DNA from: Bacteroidales bacterium
GTDB taxonomy: Bacteria; Bacteroidota; Bacteroidia; Bacteroidales; UBA932
NCBI GenBank assembly: GCA_017501525.1
Contig: JAFVWT010000007.1
Coordinates: forward strand, 38,859 to 102,858
Direction: 5' to 3'
DNA length: 64,000 nt
A program made the translations under genes and the position numbers. The number at the start of each line of letters is the position of its first letter. Position 1 is the first letter of the stretch. Below are positions 56,830 through 63,016 of this stretch, piece by piece. The notes below the pieces were generated by a model. It searched no databases. It worked only from the letters and a program-made list of their open reading frames with translations, and had not been told where the DNA came from.

Positions 56830-57654
56830 CTACTGCTCCTTCTCCATTTGCTTAGCCTCATCCCAAATGGCATCCATTTGAGCCAATGTCATATCTTTCA
56901 AAGAATGTCCTTTCCTGATGGTCTGTTCTTCAAGGTATGTAAAACGACGACGGAATTTTGCACAAGTCATTTCAAGTGCAGTATCAGGATTAAGGTCATA
57001 CAACCTTGCAGCATTGACTATTGAGAAAAGCAAATCTCCAAGTTCTCCCTCAGCCTTTACCACTGATTCCTGATCAGTTTGATCCATCTTATCAAGTTCC
57101 TGGTGAAATTCTCCCAATTCCTCTGCAACCTTTTCCCACACTTGGGATTTTTCCTCCCAATCAAATCCTACTGCACGAGCCTTATCCTGCATCCTATATG
57201 CCTTAAGCAACGGAGGAAGAGTTTGAGGCACACCGGAAAGAACCCTTTTATTACCATCTTTTTCCTTGGTTTTCAATTCTTCCCAGTTTTGAACAACCTC
57301 GGCCGCATCTGCCACTTGCTTCTCACCAAAGACGTGGGGATGACGATATATCAACTTGTCACACAAGCGGTTGATTACATCTACAATATCAAATTCTTGC
57401 TTTTCGGAACCAATCTTTGCATAAAATACAATATGCAACAAAACATCACCCAACTCCTTGGAGAGTTCCCGATAATCGCCCTTCAATATCGCATCACTCA
57501 ATTCATATGTTTCCTCAATAGTTTGAGGCCTTAGCGATTCTATTGTCTGTTTTCTATCCCATGGACACTTCTCCCGGAGTTCATCCATAACATCAAGCAA
57601 TCTGCCAAAAGCAGCCATCTTCTCCTCTCTTGTTGTCATTTCCATTTTACTCAT
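56830..57654 (-). CDS. mazG: Nucleoside triphosphate pyrophosphohydrolase
   Basis: House-cleaning NTP hydrolase that removes aberrant nucleotides and lowers NTP levels under stress. 274 residues, two MazG domains: residues about 20-120 with CPWDRKQT, EETYELSDAI and ELGDVLLHIVFYA; about 160-250 with EELGEFHQEL and EGELGDLLFSIVNAARL. The start could be Met1, Met4 or Met6 (MSKMEMTTREEKM). Divergent from the CoA-transferase gene with a 112-base gap. Confidence 0.94.
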   Translation of the reverse strand: MSKMEMTTREEKMAAFGRLLDVMDELREKCPWDRKQTIESLRPQTIEETYELSDAILKGDYRELSKELGDVLLHIVFYAKIGSEKQEFDIVDVINRLCDKLIYRHPHVFGEKQVADAAEVVQNWEELKTKEKDGNKRVLSGVPQTLPPLLKAYRMQDKARAVGFDWEEKSQVWEKVAEELGEFHQELDKMDQTDQESVVKAEGELGDLLFSIVNAARLYDLNPDTALEMTCAKFRRRFTYLEEQTIRKGHSLKDMTLAQMDAIWDEAKQMEKEQ

Positions 57655-57696
57655 AATTACATTCTTCGGAATTCTTATAACTCCCCTTAACTATTA

Positions 57697-57730
57697 TTTG
57701 CAAATATATAAAGAATGTTTTGTAACTTTG
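57697..57730 (+). promoter_or_regulatory. Promoter of the CoA-transferase / NifU-like / GGGtGRT operon
   Basis: TTTG (57697-57700), 22-base spacer, TAACTTTG (57723-57730), 36 bases before the ATG at 57767. On the opposite strand TATATTTG (57701-57708) may serve mazG. Confidence 0.55.
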
Positions 57731-57766
57731 TACGATTTTGTGTAAAACCAAATAAAAAACATAGAT

Positions 57767-59071
57767 ATGTATAAAGATATTAAATTTGTTTCTGCAGACG
57801 AGGCCGTTAAGGTTGTTAAGTCTGGTGATCACATTCACTTCAGCAGTGTCGCAAGTGCTCCTAAGATTCTTATTGATGCCCTTTGCCGCAGAGGTGACTC
57901 AGGTGAATTGAAAGATGTCCGCATCCACCACTTGCATACTGAGGGTGCTGCACCTTATACCGATGCAAAATACGAAGGTGTTTTCTTCCATCAGGCATTT
58001 TTTGTAGGTGGCAATGTACGTAAAAGTGTTCAGGCAGGATATGCTGATTACATTCCAATTTTCTTGAGTGAAACCCAAAAACTATATCGTTCAGGTGTCA
58101 TTCCATGTAATGTAGCAATGATTCAAGTCTCTCCTCCTGACAAACATGGATATGTTTCATTGGGAACATCTGTAGATGCAACTCTTGCAGCTATCGAATG
58201 TGCCGAATATGTTATCGCTGTAGTAAACAAACATGTTCCCCGCGCATTTGGAGACGCTATGATTCCTCTTTCAATGATTGACATTTTCGTTGAATGTGAT
58301 AGCGAACTCGAACCTGCTCATTTCTCAGAACCTTCTGAAATTGAGACAGCTATCGGTAACAACTGTGCAGCTCTTATCGAAGATGGCGCGACCCTTCAAA
58401 TGGGTATCGGAGCTATTCCCAATGCAGTTTTGGCTCAATTGGGCAACCACAAAAATCTTGGTATTCACACCGAAATGTTTGCAGACGGAGTTCTTCCATT
58501 GGTGGAAAAAGGTGTTATCAACGGTGCTGAAAAAGCTATCGACAAAGGTAAACTTGTCTCTACATTCCTGATGGGTTCTCAAAAAGTTTATGACTTCATC
58601 GATGACAACCCTATGGTAGCAATGATGGACGTAGGATACACCAACGATCCATTTATCATCGCTAAAAACCCTAAGGTAACAGCTATCAACTCGGCCTTGC
58701 AAGTTGATATCACAGGTCAGGTTTGTGCCGACTCACTCGGAACAACATTCTATTCGGGCGTAGGTGGACAAATTGACTTCATCTATGGTGCATCACAATC
58801 AAAAGGCGGTAAAGCTATTATCGCAATGCCTTCAGTAACAAATAAAGGTGTAAGTAAAATTGCTCCCGTTTTGAACTTGGGTGCAGGTGTTGTTACCACC
58901 CGTAACCATATCCACTGGTTTGTAACTGAATATGGTGCCGTTAACCTATACGGAAAATCACTTCAGGAGAGAGCAAAACTCATTATCAGCGTAGCTCACC
59001 CTGACCACAGAGAAGCTTTGGACAAAGCTGCATTTGAACGCTTCGGTCCTCACTTCCACTTTATTGGCTAA
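57767..59071 (+). CDS. Acetyl-CoA hydrolase / 4-hydroxybutyrate CoA-transferase family protein
   Basis: 434-residue family I CoA-transferase, moving CoA between acyl-CoA and a carboxylic acid through a glutamyl-CoA intermediate. Signatures are GDHIHFSSVASAPKILIDAL, VQVSPPDKHGYVSLG (as IQVSPPDKHGYV), GVGGQIDFIYGA and the catalytic Glu388 in VTEYGAVNLYGKS. It resembles AbfT/Cat2-type enzymes for 4-hydroxybutyrate or butyrate/acetate exchange; no partner gene (4-hydroxybutyryl-CoA dehydratase or an alcohol dehydrogenase) is next to it. Codons are strongly biased, suggesting high expression. First gene of a three-gene operon. Confidence 0.88.
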   Translation: MYKDIKFVSADEAVKVVKSGDHIHFSSVASAPKILIDALCRRGDSGELKDVRIHHLHTEGAAPYTDAKYEGVFFHQAFFVGGNVRKSVQAGYADYIPIFLSETQKLYRSGVIPCNVAMIQVSPPDKHGYVSLGTSVDATLAAIECAEYVIAVVNKHVPRAFGDAMIPLSMIDIFVECDSELEPAHFSEPSEIETAIGNNCAALIEDGATLQMGIGAIPNAVLAQLGNHKNLGIHTEMFADGVLPLVEKGVINGAEKAIDKGKLVSTFLMGSQKVYDFIDDNPMVAMMDVGYTNDPFIIAKNPKVTAINSALQVDITGQVCADSLGTTFYSGVGGQIDFIYGASQSKGGKAIIAMPSVTNKGVSKIAPVLNLGAGVVTTRNHIHWFVTEYGAVNLYGKSLQERAKLIISVAHPDHREALDKAAFERFGPHFHFIG

Positions 59072-59097
59072 TTTTTAAACAAATATTTAAAGAAAAA

Positions 59098-59799
59098 ATG
59101 ATTTACTCACACGAAGTGCAACATATGTGTTGCGTAGGTAAGGGTGCCAACCACGGCCCCGCACCTATTCCTCAAGAAGGCAAATGGGTAAAAAGCAAAG
59201 AGATTACTGATATCTCAGGTCTTACCCACGGAGTAGGTTGGTGCGCTCCTCAGCAAGGTGCGTGCAAATTGACATTGAATGTTAAAGATGGTATCATACA
59301 AGAGGCTCTAATTGAAACAATCGGTTGTTCAGGTATGACTCACTCTGCTGCTATGGCATCAGAAATTCTTCCTGGCAAGACTTTGCTGGAAGCTCTTAAT
59401 ACAGACCTCGTTTGCGATGCAATCAATACTGCAATGCGTGAACTATTCTTACAAATTGTTTACGGAAGAACACAGTCTGCATTCTCTGAGAATGGTCTTC
59501 CCATCGGTGCCGGTCTTGAAGATTTGGGCAAAGGTCTAAGAAGCCAGGTTGGAACAATGTATGGAACATTGGCAAAAGGTCCCCGCTATCTTGAAATGGC
59601 TGAGGGTTATTGCTCAAGAGTTGCTCTTGACAAAAACAACGAGATTATCGGATATGAGTTTGTTCATCTTGGCAAATTCATGGAAGAGATCAAGAAAGGA
59701 ACCGACGCTAACGAAGCACTTAAGAAGGTGACTGGAACATACGGACGCTTCTCTGCTGAACAAGGTGCAGTTAAATATATTGACCCACGTAACGAATAA
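59098..59799 (+). CDS. NifU/IscU-like iron-sulfur scaffold protein
   Basis: 233 residues. The central part (about 55-125) matches the NifU N-terminal/IscU fold: ACKLTLNVKDGIIQEALIETIGCSGMTHSAAMASEIL with Cys77 at the usual FGC position. More cysteines lie at 11, 12, 49, 56 and 172 and could hold a cluster. The N-terminal extension (about 45 residues) and the C-terminal half (100 residues) are not part of normal IscU. It is adjacent to a GGGtGRT gene, a pairing seen in anaerobes. A dedicated, not general, Fe-S role is inference. 26 bases after the CoA-transferase. Confidence 0.8.
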   Translation: MIYSHEVQHMCCVGKGANHGPAPIPQEGKWVKSKEITDISGLTHGVGWCAPQQGACKLTLNVKDGIIQEALIETIGCSGMTHSAAMASEILPGKTLLEALNTDLVCDAINTAMRELFLQIVYGRTQSAFSENGLPIGAGLEDLGKGLRSQVGTMYGTLAKGPRYLEMAEGYCSRVALDKNNEIIGYEFVHLGKFMEEIKKGTDANEALKKVTGTYGRFSAEQGAVKYIDPRNE

Positions 59800-59811
59800 G
59801 GAGGAAAGATT

Positions 59812-60822
59812 ATGATTAGAGAAGTAAAATTTGAAAGTCAAGACAGAAGAATCAAACAAATTCTTGCTGCTCTTAATGCTGAAGGTATTCAAAGTATTGA
59901 AGAGGCTAACCAAATCTGTGAGGCTGCAGGCCTTGACCCTTATAAAACTTGCGAAGAGACCCAACCTATCTGTTTTGAAAATGCAAAATGGGCATATGTT
60001 GTAGGTAGTGCAATTGCTATCAAGAGAGGTTGCAAAAATGCCGCTGACGCTGCTGAAGCTATCGGTGTAGGTCTTCAAGCATTCTGCATCCCCGGTTCTG
60101 TTGCTGACGACCGCAAAGTTGGTCTTGGCCACGGTAACCTGGCTGCACGTCTTCTTCGTGAAGAGACAAAATGTTTCGCATTCCTTGCAGGTCACGAATC
60201 ATTTGCAGCAGCAGAAGGTGCTATCAAAATCGCAGCTAAAGCTGACAAAGTTCGTAAAGAGCCTTTGCGTTGTATCCTCAACGGTCTTGGAAAAGATGCA
60301 GCCCTTATCATCTCACGTATCAACGGTTTTACATATGTAGAGACCGACTTTGATTACGCAACAGGTGAATTGAATATCGTTCGCGAAGTACCTTACAGCG
60401 ACGGTCCTCGTGCAAAAGTAAGATGCTATGGCGCAAATGATGTTCGCGAAGGTGTTGCAATTATGCACAAAGAGGGTGTAGATGTATCTATCACTGGTAA
60501 CTCTACCAACCCTACCCGTTTCCAACACCCCGTAGCCGGCACATATAAGAAAGAGTGTGTTGAGCAAGGCAAAAAATATTTCTCAGTAGCATCAGGTGGC
60601 GGTACAGGTCGTACCCTTCACCCCGACAACATGGCTGCCGGTCCCGCATCATACGGTATGACCGACACTATGGGCCGTATGCACTCTGACGCACAGTTCG
60701 CAGGTTCTTCATCAGTTCCAGCACACGTTGAAATGATGGGATTCCTCGGCATCGGTAACAACCCTATGGTAGGCGCCACTGTCGCTTGCGCTGTTGACGT
60801 GGCTACTGCACTTAGCAAGTAA
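59812..60822 (+). CDS. GGGtGRT family protein
   Basis: 336 residues. The family's name-giving motif GGGTGRT is at about residues 262-268 (SVASGGGTGRTLHPDNM). Other conserved-looking stretches are KWAYVVGSAIAIKRGC, GLGHGNLAARLLREETKCFAFLAGHES and the Gly/Pro-rich MTDTMGRMHSDAQFAGSSS. The function is unknown to me. It follows the NifU-like gene by 12 bases behind AAGGAGGAAAG, a rare strong Shine-Dalgarno site in this genome, and codon bias is strong. Both point to high expression. Confidence 0.9.
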   Translation: MIREVKFESQDRRIKQILAALNAEGIQSIEEANQICEAAGLDPYKTCEETQPICFENAKWAYVVGSAIAIKRGCKNAADAAEAIGVGLQAFCIPGSVADDRKVGLGHGNLAARLLREETKCFAFLAGHESFAAAEGAIKIAAKADKVRKEPLRCILNGLGKDAALIISRINGFTYVETDFDYATGELNIVREVPYSDGPRAKVRCYGANDVREGVAIMHKEGVDVSITGNSTNPTRFQHPVAGTYKKECVEQGKKYFSVASGGGTGRTLHPDNMAAGPASYGMTDTMGRMHSDAQFAGSSSVPAHVEMMGFLGIGNNPMVGATVACAVDVATALSK

Positions 60823-60853
60823 ATTTATTTCGCTTGTAGCAAGCATAGAAATA

Positions 60854-60880
60854 AGCTCGGCTGACCGCCGGGCTTTTTTC
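60854..60880 (+). terminator. Terminator of the GGGtGRT operon
   Basis: AGCTCGGC and GCCGGGCT (one G-T pair) around TGACC, then six T, 32 bases past the stop. Confidence 0.85.
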
Positions 60881-60901
60881 TTTTCTTTGCAACTATCTCA
60901 A

Positions 60902-61035
60902 CCCTTGAGCACGGTATCTTGACGTGTGGAGCATATATAGCTAATCTATGTGCTCAGCGGTCACATTCTCCATACCCTTAAGCACGGCAACCATTAGCAC
61001 AGCACAATAAACGGCAGGTTTGCGTGCGCAGCGGT
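60902..61035. repeat. Two 60-base units with conserved ends and different middles
   Basis: Both units begin CCCTTRAGCACGG and end CAGCGGT (60902-60961 and 60975-61035). The interiors differ but each can fold: GAGCATATATAG with CTATGTGCTC in the first, ATAAAC with GTTTAT in the second. Noncoding, of unknown role, in the 375-base gap after the GGGtGRT terminator. Confidence 0.45.
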
Positions 61036-61130
61036 TTATCAGGGATGTTTTCGAGACCCATTATCTATCCTTCGCGACAAGTGAATTTTCCCAATCGGGC
61101 ACAGAGATTCCTGATAAATTTATATTCCTA

Positions 61131-61150
61131 TCCGCTAAACATTTAGCGGA
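61131..61150. repeat. Perfect 20-base inverted repeat
   Basis: TCCGCTAAA, CA, TTTAGCGGA. No T run on either side, so not a plain terminator. A second inverted pair (TTTATCAGG near 61034 and CCTGATAAA near 61110) lies between it and the 60-base units. Confidence 0.5.
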
Positions 61151-61152
61151 CA

Positions 61153-61192
61153 GCAATAAAACAAAAAATCACCCACGTTTCCGAAGGTGATT
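61153..61192 (-). terminator. Toxin-antitoxin cassette 1 terminator (40-base repeat, copy 1)
   Basis: Minus strand: AATCACC, loop TTCGGAAACGT, GGGTGATT, then TTTTTGTTTTATTGC. All 40 bases are identical to 61781-61820. Starts six bases after the yafQ-like stop codon. Confidence 0.8.
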
Positions 61193-61197
61193 CTGTT

Positions 61198-61476
61198 CTA
61201 TTTCTTGAACAAGTCTGAATGGGTGCCGGTGTCAACCAATATTAATTCCAGTTGGAAATCATTCTGTCTCCATATCAATAACCAGTCTGGATGAAGATGA
61301 CATTCCCAACAACCGACATATTTACCTTTCAACTTATGAGGTTTATACGAATCTGGCAAAGACCCGTTTTTCTGCAGAATGTCTACGGCCTTAGCCAAGA
61401 GAGTTGCATCAAGCCCTCTCCTGACACATAGCTTCAAGGACTTCTTAAATTGACCGGTATAAATAATAGAATACAT
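61198..61476 (-). CDS. YafQ-family toxin (mRNA interferase)
   Basis: 92-residue RelE-superfamily toxin that would cut mRNA in the ribosomal A site. By alignment to E. coli YafQ, all its active-site residues are kept: H47, H60, D64, W65, H86 and F90 (CHLHPDWLLIW, TGTHSDLF). So it should be an active toxin. Its ATG overlaps the stop of the upstream antitoxin by one base (TAATG), typical of type II pairs. It is followed closely by an inverted-repeat terminator. Confidence 0.93.
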   Translation of the reverse strand: MYSIIYTGQFKKSLKLCVRRGLDATLLAKAVDILQKNGSLPDSYKPHKLKGKYVGCWECHLHPDWLLIWRQNDFQLELILVDTGTHSDLFKK

Positions 61477-61670
61477 TAACCTAAAATCTGCTTAATTAAA
61501 TCTTCTGCATTCTCTGCCTTATACACTCGGCCCTCTTCTATATCCTCTAAGCCGAGTTCAATTCCACTCTTCTTTTCAGATGTTGATACAATCTCCCACC
61601 CCATATTTTTGGCAAGTTTCCTTAAAAAAGTCATATCCGACTTAGGCAAAGAGATATTAACACTATTCAT
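61476..61670 (-). CDS. Antitoxin partner of the YafQ-type toxin
   Basis: 64 residues from ATG 61670 (MNSVNISLPKSDMTFLRKL). The start was chosen because it gives the short acidic product expected and leaves a 27-base leader after the promoter. The N-terminal half begins with a beta strand plus helix (NISLPKSDMTFLRKLAKNMG), as in ribbon-helix-helix-like antitoxins. The C-terminal half (GLEDIEEGRVYKAENAEDLI) is the type seen in toxin-binding tails. The exact antitoxin family is not one I can name. Order antitoxin-toxin with 1-base overlap. Confidence 0.85.
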   Translation of the reverse strand: MNSVNISLPKSDMTFLRKLAKNMGWEIVSTSEKKSGIELGLEDIEEGRVYKAENAEDLIKQILG

Positions 61671-61697
61671 AACTACTCTGATTTTTATGTTCTCTTG

Positions 61698-61728
61698 CAA
61701 AATTAAGATTTTACATTGAGTATGCAAA
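61698..61728 (-). promoter_or_regulatory. Cassette 1 promoter
   Basis: Minus strand: TTTG (61725-61728), 19-base spacer, TAATTTTG (61698-61705). It lies inside a stretch of over 50 bases (61691-61753) that is nearly the same as at 62554-62616. Confidence 0.75.
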
Positions 61729-61780
61729 ATGAGTGCTAGAGAATTATGCGCCTTAAATTAACCGGCAAAGTCATTTAATT

Positions 61781-61820
61781 GCAATAAAACAAAAAATCAC
61801 CCACGTTTCCGAAGGTGATT
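61781..61820 (-). terminator. Cassette 2 terminator (40-base repeat, copy 2)
   Basis: Identical to 61153-61192. It ends the HEPN gene, whose stop codon is 17 bases away. Confidence 0.8.
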
Positions 61821-61836
61821 AAAATATAATTGCAGA

Positions 61837-62235
61837 TTACTTTCCTAATTTCTGACCAACTCTACCGATGAATTCTCGGACAGGTTCTATCAATGGCCGC
61901 ATTTCATCTTCTGAAGTCTGATATGCACAGTTATAATCCCCTTTCTCTCTCATAGTCTGCAGCTGAGAGTACAACTTTGCATCTTTAATTGGAAATATAC
62001 CCTCCTTAACATAATGCTGGCCAAACATAAGGATGGCCCCCTTATGTGTACCTACTTTATAACCGTCATTAATCAATAATGCTGATACTGCGTGAAATAC
62101 AGAATAGTATAATCTATTTGCCACGACGTCCCAAAATCCCATTCCTGCATTTCCTTCTGCCTGAACAAGAAGGGCCACTGCTTTTTCATATTCCAGATTT
62201 ACGAGAATCCGGCGCTCCTCATCCGTCAGCTTCAT
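61837..62235 (-). CDS. HEPN-domain toxin (HepT-like)
   Basis: 132-residue all-helical protein. The HEPN RNase motif R-X6-H is R41-H48 in NRLYYSVFHAVSALL, and the later THKGAILMFGQHYVKEGIF with QLQTMREKGDYNCAY fits the UPF0332/HEPN family. In type VII toxin-antitoxin pairs such proteins are RNases that a partner nucleotidyltransferase silences by AMP transfer. The stop of its partner overlaps its start by four bases. Confidence 0.88.
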   Translation of the reverse strand: MKLTDEERRILVNLEYEKAVALLVQAEGNAGMGFWDVVANRLYYSVFHAVSALLINDGYKVGTHKGAILMFGQHYVKEGIFPIKDAKLYSQLQTMREKGDYNCAYQTSEDEMRPLIEPVREFIGRVGQKLGK

Positions 62236-62552
62236 ATCAGATAAATTGCATCTTGTTGAACATTCTTATAGAAAGGAGTAAATGAATTATTATCCCATTC
62301 TTCCTTTGTGTATAGGACGGAACTGATAATTTGTCCAAGATCCCAACCGAGAACAGTAAATGGGAAAGATATATTGTCATAATCGCTCTGTTCAATTCTC
62401 GGTTTGTCCAATATTATGAGCAAATCCCAATCGGAAGCATCCGTAGCTGTTCCACGAGCTCGAGAACCATACAGAATCAAACGACCACCTTGTGGGAGAT
62501 TTTGCTTTCCCACATAGACAATATCATTCAATATTTCCTTTTTCGTCTTCAT
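62232..62552 (-). CDS. MNT-type minimal nucleotidyltransferase antitoxin
   Basis: 106 residues. The motif is exactly GS-X10-DXD: G29-S30 then D41-W-D43, the hallmark of MntA-like enzymes that inactivate HEPN toxins by adenylylation. The rest (DLGQIISSVLYTKEEWD, FYKNVQQDAIYLI) fits the family. It is the first gene of the MNT-HEPN pair. The promoter -7 box ends eight bases before its ATG, so the message is nearly leaderless. Confidence 0.9.
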   Translation of the reverse strand: MKTKKEILNDIVYVGKQNLPQGGRLILYGSRARGTATDASDWDLLIILDKPRIEQSDYDNISFPFTVLGWDLGQIISSVLYTKEEWDNNSFTPFYKNVQQDAIYLI

Positions 62553-62560
62553 ATCTCTTG

Positions 62561-62591
62561 CAAAATTAAGATTTTACATTGAGTATGCAAA
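62561..62591 (-). promoter_or_regulatory. Cassette 2 promoter
   Basis: Minus strand: TTTG (62588-62591), the same 19-base spacer as cassette 1, TAATTTTG (62561-62568). Confidence 0.75.
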
Positions 62592-62702
62592 ATGAGTGTT
62601 AGATAATTATGCGCCTGAGGTATCGTTAGATTCTAAAAACCGCCCGGTCAGAAAGAGATTACCGGTCGAGCCGGTAATGACAAAAACACGGCATCATTGA
62701 TT

Positions 62703-62878
62703 TTAAATTAAACCTATTTTTCGTTTAGCCGCCCTTTCTAAAATTCGAAGTAAAACATTAACCATCTCCACTACTGCTCGTTCTTTAAAAGCAGAATGAA
62801 ATTCTTTAAGCAAATTCTCCTTTGTTAGTTCAGTGCGTATGTCTTTTCAACATCTGAATTAATAATATTATTTGCCAT
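62703..62878 (-). pseudogene. Frameshifted small gene of unknown family
   Basis: From ATG 62878 the frame gives MANNIINSDVEKTYALN and a stop. In the -1/+2 frame from the same point an open stretch continues EKDIRTELTKENLLKEF and on to ERAAKRKIGLI with a stop at 62703. A single indel near 62840 would join them into about 59 residues, mostly helical and basic at the end. No match recognised. It could instead be two chance frames; the amphipathic pattern argues for a real remnant. The bases between it and the cassette 2 promoter (62617-62702) show nothing. Confidence 0.4.
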
Positions 62879-62903
62879 AAATTGATTTTTGATTTTGAAT
62901 TTA

Positions 62904-63002
62904 GCCCGCCCGAAGGCGGGCACTATACGCGGTGCTTTTTATGCACCGCTAAATATTTTAATACGTTCCGTTTTTGCTCCATTCGCGTAAACACGAATGG
63001 AG
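62904..63002. repeat. Three consecutive hairpins downstream of the FISUMP gene
   Basis: GCCCGCC/GGCGGGC with loop CGAA (62904-62921), GCGGTGC/GCACCGC with loop TTTTTAT (62929-62949), and CTCCATTCG/CGAATGGAG with loop of eight (62977-63002). All stems are perfect. The third is 14 bases past the stop codon and has no T run on either strand, so is not a normal terminator; the first lies next to AT-rich DNA and may be one on the minus strand. Confidence 0.65.
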
Positions 63003-63016
63003 GTAAAACTACACTG

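Noticed and set aside
57767-59071. A definite 4-hydroxybutyrate or butyrate pathway
   Set aside because: The enzyme family is clear, but no dehydratase, dehydrogenase or kinase of such a pathway is adjacent, so the substrate is left open.
60902-61035. Integron attC sites beside the toxin-antitoxin cassettes
   Set aside because: The units lack the GTTRRRY/RYYYAAC core pair of attC sites, no integrase is present, and the units do not flank each cassette.
61153-61820. CRISPR or other short-repeat array
   Set aside because: The 40-base repeats occur only twice, 600 bases apart, with genes between; they are terminators.
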